Positions 34,903 to 46,760 of a DNA stretch of 64,000 nt are shown in pieces. The DNA comes from Polytrichum commune. Taxonomy: Eukaryota > Streptophyta > Polytrichopsida > Polytrichales > Polytrichaceae. Position numbers and translations under genes: made by a program. The notes beneath the pieces are model-generated. The model was not told the origin of the DNA. It made no database searches and saw nothing but the letters and a program-made list of their open reading frames with translations. Position 1 is the first letter of the stretch. The number at the start of each line of letters is the position of its first letter. The DNA lies in contig OX485803.1 of NCBI GenBank assembly GCA_950295325.1, positions 75,531,554-75,595,553 on the forward strand. The letters are read 5' to 3'.

Positions 34903-37439
34903 AGATGAAACCATGGGTTGAGTCCCAAACCTTGAGTTTATGAGAATTAATACAAAGCCATCCAAGTTCTCTTCATGTTTAAATTATCGTACACATGGAG
35001 TGTGTCGGGCTATCCAAAATTGGTTTTCTAGCTTGTTCTACTATGATGGGTGGGCCAAGCTAGCCTTGCATAGGTTGGTCCGGGAGTTAGGACAGTGGGT
35101 CCCATGCGCATACCCTATTTTAGATTCTAGAATTCTCTCACTTTTTTGTTTTTTTTTTGTTTTGTTTTGGGGGACACAAATTGAAAGTGAATTCAATTGC
35201 AAAAGGATAAGAGCAACCACCTTGAGTGAAAGCAAATGAGACGAGTTAGGAAGTACTGTTCATATGGGGCCTAACTTTCCAAATAACCACTAAATTGCTA
35301 CGAATAACAATAATATCTTTGACACACCAAACATTGTTAAACTCTTTAAGAACATCCTCATAAGCAATGTCCAATGATTTTCCAAATCCATGAGAGTCCG
35401 ATGCCACTCAAGTCTACCATACACAACTTGGTGTGTTCTCTCCACCGGCCATTGAAGAGCATTAAAAACAAGATCATTCTATTGTCACCAAATAATCCAC
35501 GGAAGGCCACTCCTCAAGAAGAACCAAATACGATTGGAAGGTTTTAGTGATTTGCTAAGTGGTTGATCAAAGTGGCATTGCATTGTTGAAAAATATTTCC
35601 GAGGGCCAAGGTTACCTTTTTTAGCAAAGAGTCATCAAATGATGTTAGCCGCACAACACCACACTTGTTGAGCCAAAGGGGCAAATGAAGAATTTGTACT
35701 CCACTGACTCCACAACTAGCGAGCCACAATGGGGGCAACTCTTATCAATATCTATTGAGATTTGTTTGCACCATCCGTTCACCGCCATTGTCTTCTGAAC
35801 GATTGACCAAAGGAAGGGCACCTCCTTCTATGCCTTGTGCTTATGCCAAATGATCCTCCAATTCAGAAAGGTGGAGGAAGGACTCTTGTTTTGCCATTTG
35901 TTGGCGATTGGCTTTTTAAGAATATTTTGAGTAGTGATCTACTTCCTCTCAAACTTGGCCACATATGCCACGAAGGGAGTAATCTCAAGCCACCACCACC
36001 TTGCGAGGTCAAAGAAAAGTTGATCCAATTTTCCAAAGAATAAATCGATTTGGGTTTGACCACTACCATGTGAAAGTGTGTCCACCCTAACATGTGTCAT
36101 CCAACCTGTGAAAGTTGTGAGGGTTTTTGCATCCCTAGCATACGCTTTAACTTCACTAAGGGTAAAGTATTGTGACCCAAAAATAGATTTAGGAGAAATA
36201 CCCATCAACTCAATACTAAAATGGACCAATCCCAACCTACATTCCTTAACATTGCATGCAATAACCACCCATTCCGGCAACTTGTCCTCTTGATGTTTGT
36301 ACAAACCAACCCATTCATGCGAAGTGGGATGCATTTCTTGTTGATTGAGCATCCTAGCATGAAATGAACCATAGTGATCCAATAATTTCACCCAAAAGTC
36401 GTGATAAACATCTGCAAGGAAATTTTGATATGCGCTTCTTCCATTCTATAAATTCATTCCTCCTGGGATCCCAAATATCATGGAATTTTCTCAATCCCTT
36501 ACTATAGAGTACAAAACCCCTGTCTATAGTAATGCCAACGTACAACTTTTGATATTCACTTTGCCACCAAAGGTTAAGTTGTAAAATGTCCTCCGAACAA
36601 GACATAGAAAGGAAGGTCACCTTGCGTGCCATCATCTTCCATGACTTCTATCAAAGTTTTGTACATTTATATAGGGTCCAATGTACAATGAGCTTACGAG
36701 CGCTTAATATAGATATTTCTCATAGTAGGATCAATCCCGTGGTTTTGTCACTTTTTGAGGGTCTTTAAGGAACACTCATTATGAGCATGGAAATTGTTAT
36801 TTTAGTGACCCCATATTAGTATAGTGAGTTGTAATTGGGATGAACACTGAGCAACAAACCTACTTGAACACATGTTATTACCGCACCTCCATGGTTTAGG
36901 GTTTGGGAGACAAAATCATGGCTAGAGCTTTGGTATGTTTAGGTAGACTTATTCACCAAGACTCACGTGAAAAAATTGAACTATTCTATAATTTGGAACA
37001 TCTCATTTTGATCCAAGTTGGCTCCAAAAATGACAACATATTAGAGTTATCCTTAAAGTCCCTCAAAGCAGGATGAAACTGTGGGTTCAATCCTTCTTTG
37101 AAAAACTCTTGAAAAGCTTGTTGGCTCAACATGAATCGGAGCCTCTTTACAAAGTTGGGTGAAATTTTTGGGACCTCCTCTTTACACCTCTCAAATTTTG
37201 AGAGAAAATTTTAAGATCTAATATAAGGTATGTGCATGGGACTTATTGTCCTAAATTCTAGATCAACCTATGCAAAGCTAGCTTGGCCCACCCATCCTAG
37301 TACGACACGCAAGAAAGACGATTTTAAATAACATGACACCATTCTTTATGTATGGTAATCTAAGCATCAACAAAACTTGGGTGACTTTGTGTTAATTCTC
37401 ATAAACTCAGGGTCTGGGACTAAACCCATGGTTTCATCT
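34903..37439. mobile_element. 2.5-kb element with about 230-bp inverted repeats around a LINE relic
   Basis: AGATGAAACCATGGGTT at 34903 and its inverse ending at 37439 begin two arms of about 230 bp. Both contain GAGTTTATGAGAATTAA and GATGGGTGGGCCAAGCTAGC in opposite orientation. Arm divergence is perhaps 20 percent. No target duplication seen. It could be a fold-back/long-TIR DNA transposon that acquired the LINE segment, or two inverted copies of one repeat. Confidence 0.55.
35250..36770 (-). pseudogene. LINE (non-LTR retrotransposon) 3' region relic
   Basis: Reading the minus strand through several frames gives IWDPRRNEFIEWKKRISKF (36.5 kb), a longer frame 36391-35939 with LPEWVVIACNVKECRLG, and then PFLWSIVQKTMAVNGWCKQ followed by CPHCGSLVVESVEYKFFICPF (about 35.84-35.65 kb). 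The last is the reverse-transcriptase zinc-binding domain found behind the polymerase in plant LINEs (pattern FLW...CPxCG...E...FFxCP). Stops and frameshifts separate the pieces, and no catalytic RT motif is left. Confidence 0.6.
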
Positions 37440-37750
37440 ATGATTCTTCATGAATAACTCTATCATATTATGAAATGGAGCTTGAATGAAATGGTCCTCA
37501 ACTTACCGGAGTCCCTTCTTCCAAAACGGATGAGCTTACCTAGACGCCACGAAGCTAGAGCCCAAAGCCATGAAGGTGAAATATCTGTGGGAAAAATGGA
37601 CATAAGCAGGTGCTTGCAGGTTGGTAGGTAAGTTGGATAGGGAAAGGAGGACAAATGGAGCCAAATATAGACATGGGACCGCACCTCCACATTAATCCTT
37701 TTTATTATTTTAATCTCTTTTCCTCTTCGATTCTCTCCTTGATATGTCTT

Positions 37751-37779
37751 CATCTTCTTCTTCTTCTTCTTCTTCTTCT
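37751..37779. repeat. (CTT)n microsatellite
   Basis: About nine to ten CTT units. A lysine/arginine-rich minus-strand frame across it is an artefact of the repeat. Confidence 0.92.
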
Positions 37780-38252
37780 CGATCCGGCCCAGTCCCGCCA
37801 ATGCTCCTCTTCACATGCCTGACATCCTAATAAGTATGAAACCATTCGCAAATCAGTTGCACATGTGCCTTCAAGTAGGCCCATCCTAAATAGTTTTTGG
37901 GATAATCTTTCAGTGGTACCAGACATTAAAATTGCCGGGAGGAACATTTTGACCCCAGAAGTGTGGAGTGGGGAGAGTTGGGAGATTGGAGATCAGTTGG
38001 GGTTTGGGTTTCCTGGAGGAGTCCCAGGCAAGTTCGGGATGTGTGCGGTTGGTGATGTCTTGATGCGTCAGTGGGCGGTAGCTAGATTCGCAACATTTGG
38101 TCCTCAAGTGGAGAGAGTCGAGAATTGAGAGATTCTGGAGTTGGAGTTTGGGGTTTTCCTGGAGCATCTGGCGAGGTTAAGGGATTCGAGGAGAAATTTC
38201 GGAGAGGCATTTCCAACAGTTTTTCTCGCTGTGGCTCTGGCAAGACTCTCAC

Positions 38253-38254
<2 letters not shown>

Positions 38255-38288
<34 letters not shown>

Positions 38289-38425
38289 TTGAGGTTTCCC
38301 GGAGGTTTGGGTTGAATGTGGTATATTGGGATGTGTCCGGAGATGTGAAAGATGCGGGGGAAATGTTGAATTCAGGGAACCTGGACATGGGCATAGAGAG
38401 GAAGAGGAGGAGGAGGAGGAGGAAA
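38255..38425 (+). repeat. (GA)n and (GAG)n tracts in the COI1 leader region
   Basis: A (GA)n tract of about 32 bp (38255-38286) and a purine GAG/GGA tract (38396-38425) lie 130-300 bp upstream of the COI1 start. GA tracts are common in plant 5' leaders. A triple TTACAGGTT repeat follows at 38496-38519. Confidence 0.85.
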
Positions 38426-38464
38426 GGTTTTCCTCTCGCTATGCTGTTGTCCTCTCACCATTAG
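38343..38464 (+). promoter_or_regulatory. candidate uORF cluster in the COI1 5' leader
   Basis: Upstream of the COI1 ATG there is a start-stop ATGTGA (38343-38348), a five-codon ATG...TGA (38352-38369) and a 25-codon frame at 38387-38464 rich in Arg. All end before the main start. They matter only if the transcript begins upstream of 38343, which I cannot see. Confidence 0.4.
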
Positions 38465-38554
38465 ATCCGAAGAGCACGGCCAAGGATTGCAGGATTACAG
38501 GTTTACAGGTTTACAGGTTTTTTCGCACTTGGAGGGTAGGGAAGGGGAGCGGTG

Positions 38555-41500
38555 ATGGAGGGGTCGAGGCGGAGGGGACCTAGCATAGGAGGGGGATTAG
38601 CATGCGTGTTGTCAGATGAGGCATTAGCATGCGTGTTGAAGTATGTGGAGAGTCCTGTGGACAGGGCATCGGTGTCGATGGTATGTCAGCAATGGCGGAG
38701 GGTGGATGGCACCACCAGGAAGTCGGTAACCATCGCTAACATGTATGCCGTGAGCCCCTCGGGGCTAACCCGGCGGTTCAAGCGCCTGGAATGCATCAAG
38801 CTCAAGGGCAAGCCGCGGGCCGCGGAGTATGATCTCCTGGTGCAGGACTGGGGTGGTTACGCGGAGCCATGGCTGCGGGAGCTGGGGCGAACATACGCTG
38901 GCCTGCACACTTTGCGGCTACGACGGGTGCAGTTGTACGATAGTGACTTGGAGTTGGTGGCAAACTCCCCCTTCAGCTCCGTCTTGCAAATTCTGCACTT
39001 GCACAAGTGTGCGGGATTCTCCACTCTGGGCCTCGTCCCCATTGCTCGCTCTTGCCGGTGAGTGACCGCCATTTCCATCCTCCCCCTTTTGGATGCCTCC
39101 ACTAGTTAGCCTCATCTGTAAGGAGAGTTCTTAGATCACTCAGTTAGGCAGGTCCATGTTGCATTGGTATGGTTGGGTCCCCTATGATTCGTTAGTACCT
39201 GTATCCCTCTCCCATGGTAGAAAGAAAGTTCTATCAAAAGGAAGGGAAAATAAGCGATCCACTTTATGACAGAAGTAAGGTGTTCCCTCGCCACATGGCT
39301 AAAGTCCAAACTTGTGAGTGCATTAGTGCAGAAGAGAAAGTCCTCTTGAAGAAGGATGTTCTCTTATATATGCACTACCCTGGGCCTCCTCCATTTGTTC
39401 GCTCTTGCCGGTGAGTGGGCGCTGAATCTACCCTTCTTTTCTCCTCCACTTAGCCTCATCTGTGAGGAAGTTCTTAGATCACTCAGCTAGACAGTTCCGT
39501 GTTGCATTGGTATGGTGGGTTTCCTGGAAAATGAAGGGACGATTCTTAGATCACTTAAGTGGTCAGTTCCATTGCAAATATGAGGGGAGTTCTGGGATCA
39601 CTCAGCAGGACAGTTCCATGTTGCATTGGTACAGTTGGGTCCCCTCAAAATGAAGGGAAATTTCTTAGATCACGCAGTTGTACAATCCATGTGCACACAC
39701 TAAGAGAGTTCTTCGATCTCTGAGTTCCATGTTGCAATGGTATGGTTGGGCATAAGTACCCCTCTCCCATGCCAAAAAGATTTAGGAAAGGAAAGGAAAA
39801 CATGGGATTTACGGCATTACAAAAGTGTAGTATTCCCCAGCCACATGGCCCAAGTGCAAAGGAGAAGTCCTCTCGAAGGTAGGATGCCTTCATGACTTCT
39901 TGAAGATGGGCAACTAGAAGAGGAGAAAAACCAATCTCCTATTGGTCATCAGTTTATTTAACTATGTGAATCATTGGGAGGAAGTGCAAGTTACAAGCCA
40001 AAGATAAGTGTGCGAGGAAAGACTCCGCACTCAGGCGGTGGGGTGGGGTAGGGGGAGCGGGGTATGCAAGCACAATTCCTGAGGACCTTCTTGCAATCCA
40101 GATCCTGCACAGAATACAGCAGCTGGATTGTACGAAGGTTGTAAGAATTTGTGTGTGATGAAGGGCTTCGTCCCAGTTTGTGTTGTTAAGAACAAAACCA
40201 TAAGACACATGCTTGTAAGTATGGATGTTCAAACAACTCTTACAGATAAAGGTAATCAGTAACCAATAAAATGAGAATAAAGAGAGATGATTAATCTAAA
40301 GCTTTTATGTGTGCACACAACTGCTTTCCATTCCTAAAGCATGTAAGTGTTGCGGGGATTAACCTACATGGGAGTCATTCCCCACAATTATTATGGTGTC
40401 TACTTATTATTACCTAACCCTTTGGCACTTCTCCAGATTGTTGAAGGTGCTGAGCATAGATGATAGCGATGTAGAAGACAAAGGCGGGGACTGGCTGCAG
40501 GCTCTGGCTCAAAACAACTCGGTTCTGGAAGTTCTGAACTTTGCTATTCTGGGTCTAGAGGACATTGACATCAATGATATGGCTTTGCTGGTGGAGAAGT
40601 GCAAGTCACTAGTTTCTCTGAAAGTGGGTGAGGTTGAAATGGTGGACATGGTTGGTGTTTTGAGCAAAGCACATTCTCTCAGAGAACTTGGTGCAGGATC
40701 TTGCAATGAGCTTGGGGATGAGGAGAGCGGGATGACTGTAACCATCTCATTGCCATCACAATTGACAGCATTGTCAGGTCTATGGGCCATGGGTGATGTT
40801 GGTTTGACAATGGTCATGCCGATTGCGCCAAATCTGAGAAAGCTGGACCTGAAGTTTACCCTTCTGAGCAGCAAGGGTCATTGCCAGCTTCTCAGTCATT
40901 GTCATGCTCTTCAAGAATTGCAGGTACAGTCCATTAAGCAAGTGATACTAGAATTACTGTAGTTGCCCAATGTGTGCCTCTATCTTGGATTAGAGTTCAC
41001 AATTGTGTCCTGCAGAAATCCTTAGCTAGAACTTAGGAAGTGATTGTGGGTGACATTTTCTGCAGAAGCCTTTTCCATGGCTTGGAGGCGAAAAAATAAC
41101 AGGAAGTTTGTGGTTGATGGGCAGGTACGAAATATTTTAGGGGATGAGGGTATGGAAGTTGTAGGCAAGGTGTGCAAGGGCTTGACACGCTTGAGAGTTG
41201 AGCATGATGAAGCTGGATTTATTACACAGAGAGGTGTGGTGGCTGTGGTGCAAGGGTGTGGCCTGCTGCAGCAGCTGATCTTGTATGTCTCGGACATCAG
41301 CAATGCTGCCCTGGCAATGGTGGGGCAAGGATGCACACATTTGACGGATTTCCGACTTGTTCTGGAGTCAGTTGTAAGGCATGTTGTGGATTTGCCTCTG
41401 GACGATGGCATGAAGCTGTTGCTCAAGGGCTGTATAAACATGACACGGCTTGCTGTATATTTGCGACATGGGGGCTTGACTGACAAAGGATTGGGTTACA

Positions 41501-41925
41501 TTGGTGAATTCGGTAAACAATTGAAGTGGTTGCTGTTAGGATGCGCAGGCGAAAGTGATCTCGGTCTGGCCAAGCTGTCATGTGGGTCTCAGAAAATAGA
41601 ACGGCTGGAAATTCGCGACTGCCCGTTTGGAGAAGCAGGACTTGCAGCAGCAGTTGTGGAAATGAGAGCTCTCAAGTATTTGTGGGTGCAAGGCCATCGA
41701 GCATCTGAAGCAGGGGGGCACCTGATGGCTTTGTCCAAACCATACCTTAACATAGAGATTTGTCCTTCATCAGCAGGGCAACCAGGGCAGCTGATTGCAT
41801 ACTATTCTCTAGCAGGGCCTCGTAGTGATGGCCCTCCAGGATTGAAGGTGCTTGTCTCAAACCCAGACAACCACTACCTGGACGTACATCCATCTATGTT
41901 TACAGATTTTCCAGCTTCTGAATGA
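38555..41925 (+). CDS. COI1: COI1 F-box/LRR jasmonate (oxylipin) receptor
   Basis: Three exons: 38555-39057, 40437-40923, 41125-41925, all with GT/AG and matching phase, 596 residues (Arabidopsis COI1 is 592). The protein is the substrate adaptor of an SCF ubiquitin ligase that binds oxylipin hormone together with JAZ repressors, in the nucleus. Residues about 18-58 are the F-box (LSDEALACVLKYVESPVDRASVSMVC); the rest is leucine-rich repeats. Pocket residues by alignment: KGKPRAA (Arg88), Arg332, Tyr384, Arg407, Tyr442, Arg494 and Trp517 match Arabidopsis R85, R348, Y386, R409, Y444, R496 and W519. Differences are Tyr92 for F89 and Ile382 for A384. ATG 38555 is chosen; the in-frame GTG just before it is not. 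The gene is intact. Confidence 0.97.
39015..39780 (+). repeat. repeated copies of the exon-1/intron-1 junction inside COI1 intron 1
   Basis: The end of exon 1 and its donor (GCTCGCTCTTGCCGGTGAGTG near 39044-39064) recur at about 39398-39418 with TTCGCTCTTGCCGGTGAGTG. The following AGCCTCATCTGTRAGGA and TTCTTAGATCACTCAG are also repeated. Further partial copies of TTCTTAGATCACTCAG, CAGTTCCATGTTGCATTGGT and GGTTGGGTCCCCT occur at 39540-39740. The second GTGAGTG is a ready-made decoy 5' splice site. Confidence 0.88.
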
Positions 41926-42194
41926 CTGAGTGATGCTAACCCAGGGATGTGTTCTCTGATGTCAATACGTTGTCAACTTTCTGGTTGCAGTTGATTGCAC
42001 TGCAGAGGTGAATGACACTTTTAACAGCCCTCATCAGGAGGCAGTGCATGGGAATGTGTCATTGATGATGCACAAGATTCTATCCTGAATCCCAGATTGG
42101 ATGTTTCCTTTTTTAAAAAAAAATCCAACATGAAGCTCTCTTCCTAGACATTTCATTGTGATGTAAATTATTTGAACAATTTGTTGTTGGATGA

Positions 42195-42200
42195 AATAAA
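42195..42200 (+). terminator. COI1: poly(A) signal AATAAA for COI1
   Basis: AATAAA 270 bp behind the COI1 stop, in ATGAAATAAAAGTC, followed by T-rich sequence. Plausible 3' end signal; no transcript evidence. Confidence 0.55.
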
Positions 42201-43615
42201 AGTCTGGAGGGGAGCTGCATTTCCTGAATTAGTGTGAATTTATTCATATATACTTGTTAATGTATTCTGGTTTTTCTACTTGTAACTAACAACGTATAAG
42301 TGCAGCCTGCCCAGTCCCAGGAACGAGCCTCCTCCAAACAGCTTACCAAAATTCCATCACTTTCCAGATAATAATCTCATCAACTGAACCGTGCCTGGGG
42401 CTTCCAAGGGGCAGGCAGATGGACTCACGCTGCTCCTAAATTTTGTATCACAGTTGTAGGTTGAATTGGTAGTTATCTGTTCAGGAACACTTGTAATGAG
42501 GAGTAGTTGATGAGTGTCAAATTAGCAGTCTGTACATTGCTGCATCAGTAAGGTAGAATAGGTAAAGTAGCAGTTCTGACATAAAGCTTTTTTGTTCTGC
42601 AATATGGACAGACGGATAATTTTTTGTTCAATTTATTTTTCTTGTTTGTCAGGAATCTAGTGGGAACATTTGTATATTGTTTGAAATGTAGTCTAATTTT
42701 CTAGATAGCAGTGTGTTACTGGACCTTGCGATTATGACACTGATTATCTTGAATTTAGGTAATTGACATAGATCATACACATGTAAGATGACACTTGGGA
42801 TGGGCAAAGATTGATATTATCCAGAATGAAGTTGTATCTCCTTGCAACTCTTATCTGACCAAGAATACCTCAATGTTGGAAGATGTTACCTGAAGAAGCT
42901 TCTTTGCTGAAGTTTTTCAGGGCCTACAATTGACTTTGTGGGCTTTCCAGTGTTGATTGCTTGGGAATGTTTGATCACTGTTAGTACGTATCTCTACTAG
43001 TTTGGGCCTGTGCTGTTCCGGCTATTACACCTGTGCCATTGATGGTCGCTTGTTTTTGGAACTTTGGAACAGGAACTTACTGTTTTAAAGTTCCAAAATG
43101 TATAGGTAGTATGTTAATCTGACAGCGGGCACTGGGCATTTCATGGTTGAAGTGAAAGGACGTCTCAGTAATTGTACTGCATGCAAGGGTGGAGCAATGT
43201 GGTAGTCAGTCTTGAGCAGTGGTGAATCTTCACAGTATGTGCATTGTGATAGCACTTCTATCATAAATATGATTGCCAGGCTGAAGTAGGTCCTGATAAT
43301 ATTTTGTTAAATAAATGTTAAGATGCAAAATATACCAAACCTCCGTTTCAATAACTGTCGTTTAGATGAACTAAAAGTAAGGGGCTGACTCATTCTCCAA
43401 TAAAGGTCGAAAGAGGAAAAAATAAAAATTTAAGCTCTCTTTCTTAATCCTTAAGTAAAGAGGGCCTTTGGAGAAAAAGCGAGCACGGGGGGCTGCGCTT
43501 TTCTTTTATGAGCCTTTAGTGATTTGCTTTATTGAGGCTGCCAAGGAGGGCCTTCCTGAATTGTAATTTCTTTTGGAAAGCTCCCACTAAAATAAGAATT
43601 TCCCCAGTGAAGGTG
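42201..43615. other. no recognisable gene behind COI1
   Basis: Non-coding in all frames at useful length; no transposon ends found. Probably intergenic sequence, partly COI1 3' flank. Confidence 0.6.
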
Positions 43616-43705
43616 CTTGTAACTTATTCACAAGAAGTGTCATTAGAAAGGTTATGACAGTGACATGAAATGCCATGTAAAACTAAATACAATATCTTAG
43701 TGTAG
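43616..43705 (-). mobile_element. fragment of the palindromic-end MITE
   Basis: ATTCACAAGAAGTGTCATTA through ACTAAATACAATATCTTAGT matches the left 90 bp of the 370-bp family, inverted. The remainder is missing. Confidence 0.7.
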
Positions 43706-44501
43706 TGCTATCATGAGTACTTCCAAAATTCTATCAGTTGTAGTCTTGTTTCCAGGTTTTTGTAGATCTCAATTAGCATCCTGTTGATTCCGGAAACCCT
43801 TCTTTTGTGTGGCAACCTTTGTTGTTGCATTATGGTAAGATTCATCCTGCAGAACAAGTTGTGTGGGTGCATAAATCTTCCATGTATCAATTGAAAATCT
43901 GAATAACCTCAAAATCTGAACCTAGCACTGCAAAATACTTCAGACTAGAGAAAAGTCAAGAAGGATGTATACATTCTGGAGTTCTTCAGGGTGCAGCTGC
44001 CAAATGTATGACATGTCTTAGATATCAGAGCAGATTTGACTGACATGTGTGCACTGCAACATGATTTCATACAACAAGGCCATTGACAATCAAAGCAGTG
44101 GCTCTCACCAATATACTTACAGTAAGTTGATCGCAACACCAATATGGTAAATACTGTGGGCCACACTACTGAACTTATTCACACACTATAAACCTTGAGG
44201 ACACTAATGTGGGTGTACACTATTTATCAACTCATAATATCAGCTATGTTGGAGGTTACAATAATTCATTTGGATTGAAAACAATGTCCATTTGAAAGAC
44301 TTCCAACCTAGAGGAAGGAGGTGGGTATATCACGAGGACATGACAAGTGTAACTAGAGTTACACATTATTTCATGCACAATGATGTATACTGTGGTTCAC
44401 ACTAAATGGTTTCCTATAGAGTTGGTCACACTTTGCATCTACCCACACTATTTAACATGGGCTATGTATGCCAATTCAATATATATATATATTAAGTGGT
44501 A

Positions 44502-44724
44502 CTACACTATATATGATGTCTAGTGTCACTTGCTATTTGGAGTTACACAATGCTATAACTATTTATTGTATGTCTCAATTTTTACCAATAAAGGTCATAT
44601 TGGTTGTTTGGTCATTATAGAACATTGGCATCTTTACTTGGTAAAGAATTACATTCACAGTATAAAGATATAGCATTGTGTAACTCCAAATAGCAAGTGA
44701 CACTAAATATCATATTTAGTGTAG
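44502..44724. mobile_element. short palindromic-end MITE, 223 bp
   Basis: CTACACTATATATGATGTCT at the left and CATATTTAGTGTAG at the right. The inverted repeat continues through GTGACACTTGCTATTTGGAG-like sequence to AATGCTATA, about 60 bp. It uses the same terminal palindrome as the 370-bp family but has a different interior. Second copy at 55981-56202. Confidence 0.85.
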
Positions 44725-46250
44725 TTTTGGACTTGCATATTGATGACAACATCATCTTGAACCAAATGAGTTAATATAAAGCATTTTAGTTTCATATTAT
44801 TCTTGAGGTTCCATAGAGGTTCCACATTATTCTTGTTTTTGAGGTTGCAATATTGCACAAAATCCTAAGCATTGACCTAACCTGCTTAGATTTTTCATAC
44901 ACTCTAACCTCCCTAATATCATGCCTATGGCAACCATCCCATATTTAGGTATTTATGGACAACTTGGGTGAAATCTCGATTAAAATTGTTGAAAATATGT
45001 ATCAAATTGCTCCATTTCTACATCGTTCTAGAAGAATGAATTATGACCTTGAGCTACATGTATAGTGGTCAATCCTTGACGAGTGGTGTGATGAAGAATC
45101 TTGTTTATTGAGGCAAACAAACCTCTTAAAACATTTACATCTCATGCAATTTTGGCATTCAAAGACTTATGCATTTCCTCAAGAAAACAAATTCCAGTCT
45201 TCAATCTTTATTCCAACTACAACTTATAATAATCATATTGTGCATCTATTGTCTATTGCTCCTTTAATGCACTCTTCAATTTTATTTTTTCACACTAGTT
45301 CCATATCTACAACATTTGCAGCATCCAACATAGTGATTGCACATTCTGCAATTTTTAGTGTTAAGAAGTGGGTTGTTTGGTCTTGCCTCTTGCCTCGCTT
45401 TGTGTATACTACACTTGAGCAATAGATGTACTCTATAAGTAATAGACCCTTTGTCCAATATTTTGTCCAACAATCCTTGTACAATGAATTCATTGGACGC
45501 TCTTCCCTTTCTTGAAGGCACCCACCAATGCACTCTAAATTGACCATACAGTGGAGAGGTTTTTTCGTGGTCCACAATGGTTAATGCCCTTGCCAGCTAT
45601 ACATGGCCATCTTTGTTATCTAGCCTCACAAACAAAATTGCCCACTAGGATATCTCTCCATGAATTGAAGACAAGATCATATTTGTCTTCTACTCATTCA
45701 CAATAATCAACCTTCTCCTCGTCCTCAAGTGTCCTATCTTTCTCTCCAATCACTATGTCAATCCCAATTGTAGCATGGAGCCTTCTTCAATATGTGGCAT
45801 GCCAAAAACTCTCTATCAATGTTGCAAGTTGTGATGGGATGGGTCTCTTTAACTCTTCTAGGATGCATTTCGAGTAGTCTACATAGCATGTCATGGCTTG
45901 AGCATACAATTCATTTGTGGTCATTCCCACCTCCCAAATTTCTATATATTTCTCTATGCCTTTCACGATGAACACATGCTTTGTGGTGGCATTTGACGCT
46001 CTTGCATCATCTTTCTCAAGGTTTTTGCATTGGGATTACTCCTTCATCGCCCCATATGAATTTATAGGGCACATGTATGGGATCCTCAAGTGGGAGCGGT
46101 GGCATGGCCTCCCCATTTTCTTGCCACATTCTAATGGACGTCCTTGCAGGCAACCATGTGTTGTCAATTGTTTTATTTTTGAATTTTGTGACTAGCCATC
46201 CATTGTCATTGACATAAAACTTGAATAAATGCTTGGACCCCAAACCTGTT
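44725..46250 (-). other. unassigned decayed coding sequence
   Basis: Minus-strand frames at 46243-46016, 45975-45787 and 45577-45282 read like protein pieces (for example GWLVTKFKNKTIDNTWLPAR; IPSQLATLIESFWHATY; VHWWVPSRKGRASNEFIVQG) in three frames with stops between. I do not recognise the family. It may be an old transposon or host pseudogene. Confidence 0.35.
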
Positions 46251-46339
46251 AGTGCGAGAAGTTTTTGTTGTCTTTTGCTGTGTTGTCGAGTTGCAAATAC
46301 AAATTCTTAAGGAGTTCCACTTCCTGACACCATTTGACC

Positions 46340-46760
46340 CCCCCTCACATGGTTGTGTTGTTGATGTGTTCCTTGTGTTAGAATTTATGTCATTGAGGGT
46401 ACCCCATGAGGATCACATCTATGGGCAGTGCAAGCTATTTCGTGACTTTCATTGACGATTTCTCAAGGAAGGTGTGATTGTATGCGTTGAAGTCCAAAGG
46501 ATAGTGTTTTGAGAAATTCAAGGAGTTCAAGGCACTTGTAGAGATGCAATCCGAACACAAAATCAAGAGATTTCAATTGGACAATGGTGGGGAATACATT
46601 TCCAAGGCATTTGAGCGGTTTTTGAAGGATCGTGGCATTGAGAAGCAAACGTCTACCCCGTATAGACATCAACAAAATGTAGTGGCGAGGTGTGCGAATC
46701 GCACCATCATGGATGTAGTTAGGTTTTTTCGCATGACTGAAATAACCAAAACCTAAGGTA
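46340..46760 (+). pseudogene. Copia retrotransposon integrase fragment
   Basis: From about 46433 the + strand reads SYFVTFIDDFSRKV (first catalytic Asp region), stop, LYALKSK, stop, EKFKEFKALVEMQSEHKIKRF, then QLDNGGEYISKAFERFLKDRGI and PYRHQQNVVARCANRTIMD. This is the Copia integrase core. The third catalytic residue is lost: the family's VAERKNRT reads VARCANRT here. Two in-frame stops and missing flanks show a dead fragment. No LTRs seen. Confidence 0.88.

Noticed and set aside
37463-37801. Lys-rich minus-strand frame of 112 codons
   Set aside because: Its charged start is the translated (CTT)n repeat; the rest has no family features.
38141-38386. Upstream in-frame protein extension near COI1 (GA-tract frame)
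   Set aside because: Arg-Glu repeats come from the (GA)n tract; it stops before COI1.
39214-39414. Small + frame in COI1 intron 1 ending PFVRSCR
   Set aside because: Its end is the duplicated exon-1 tail; the rest is intron sequence. Recorded as a repeat, not a gene.
41022-41486. Minus-strand frame of 154 codons
   Set aside because: Lies opposite COI1 exon 3; shadow of the coding sequence with no motif.
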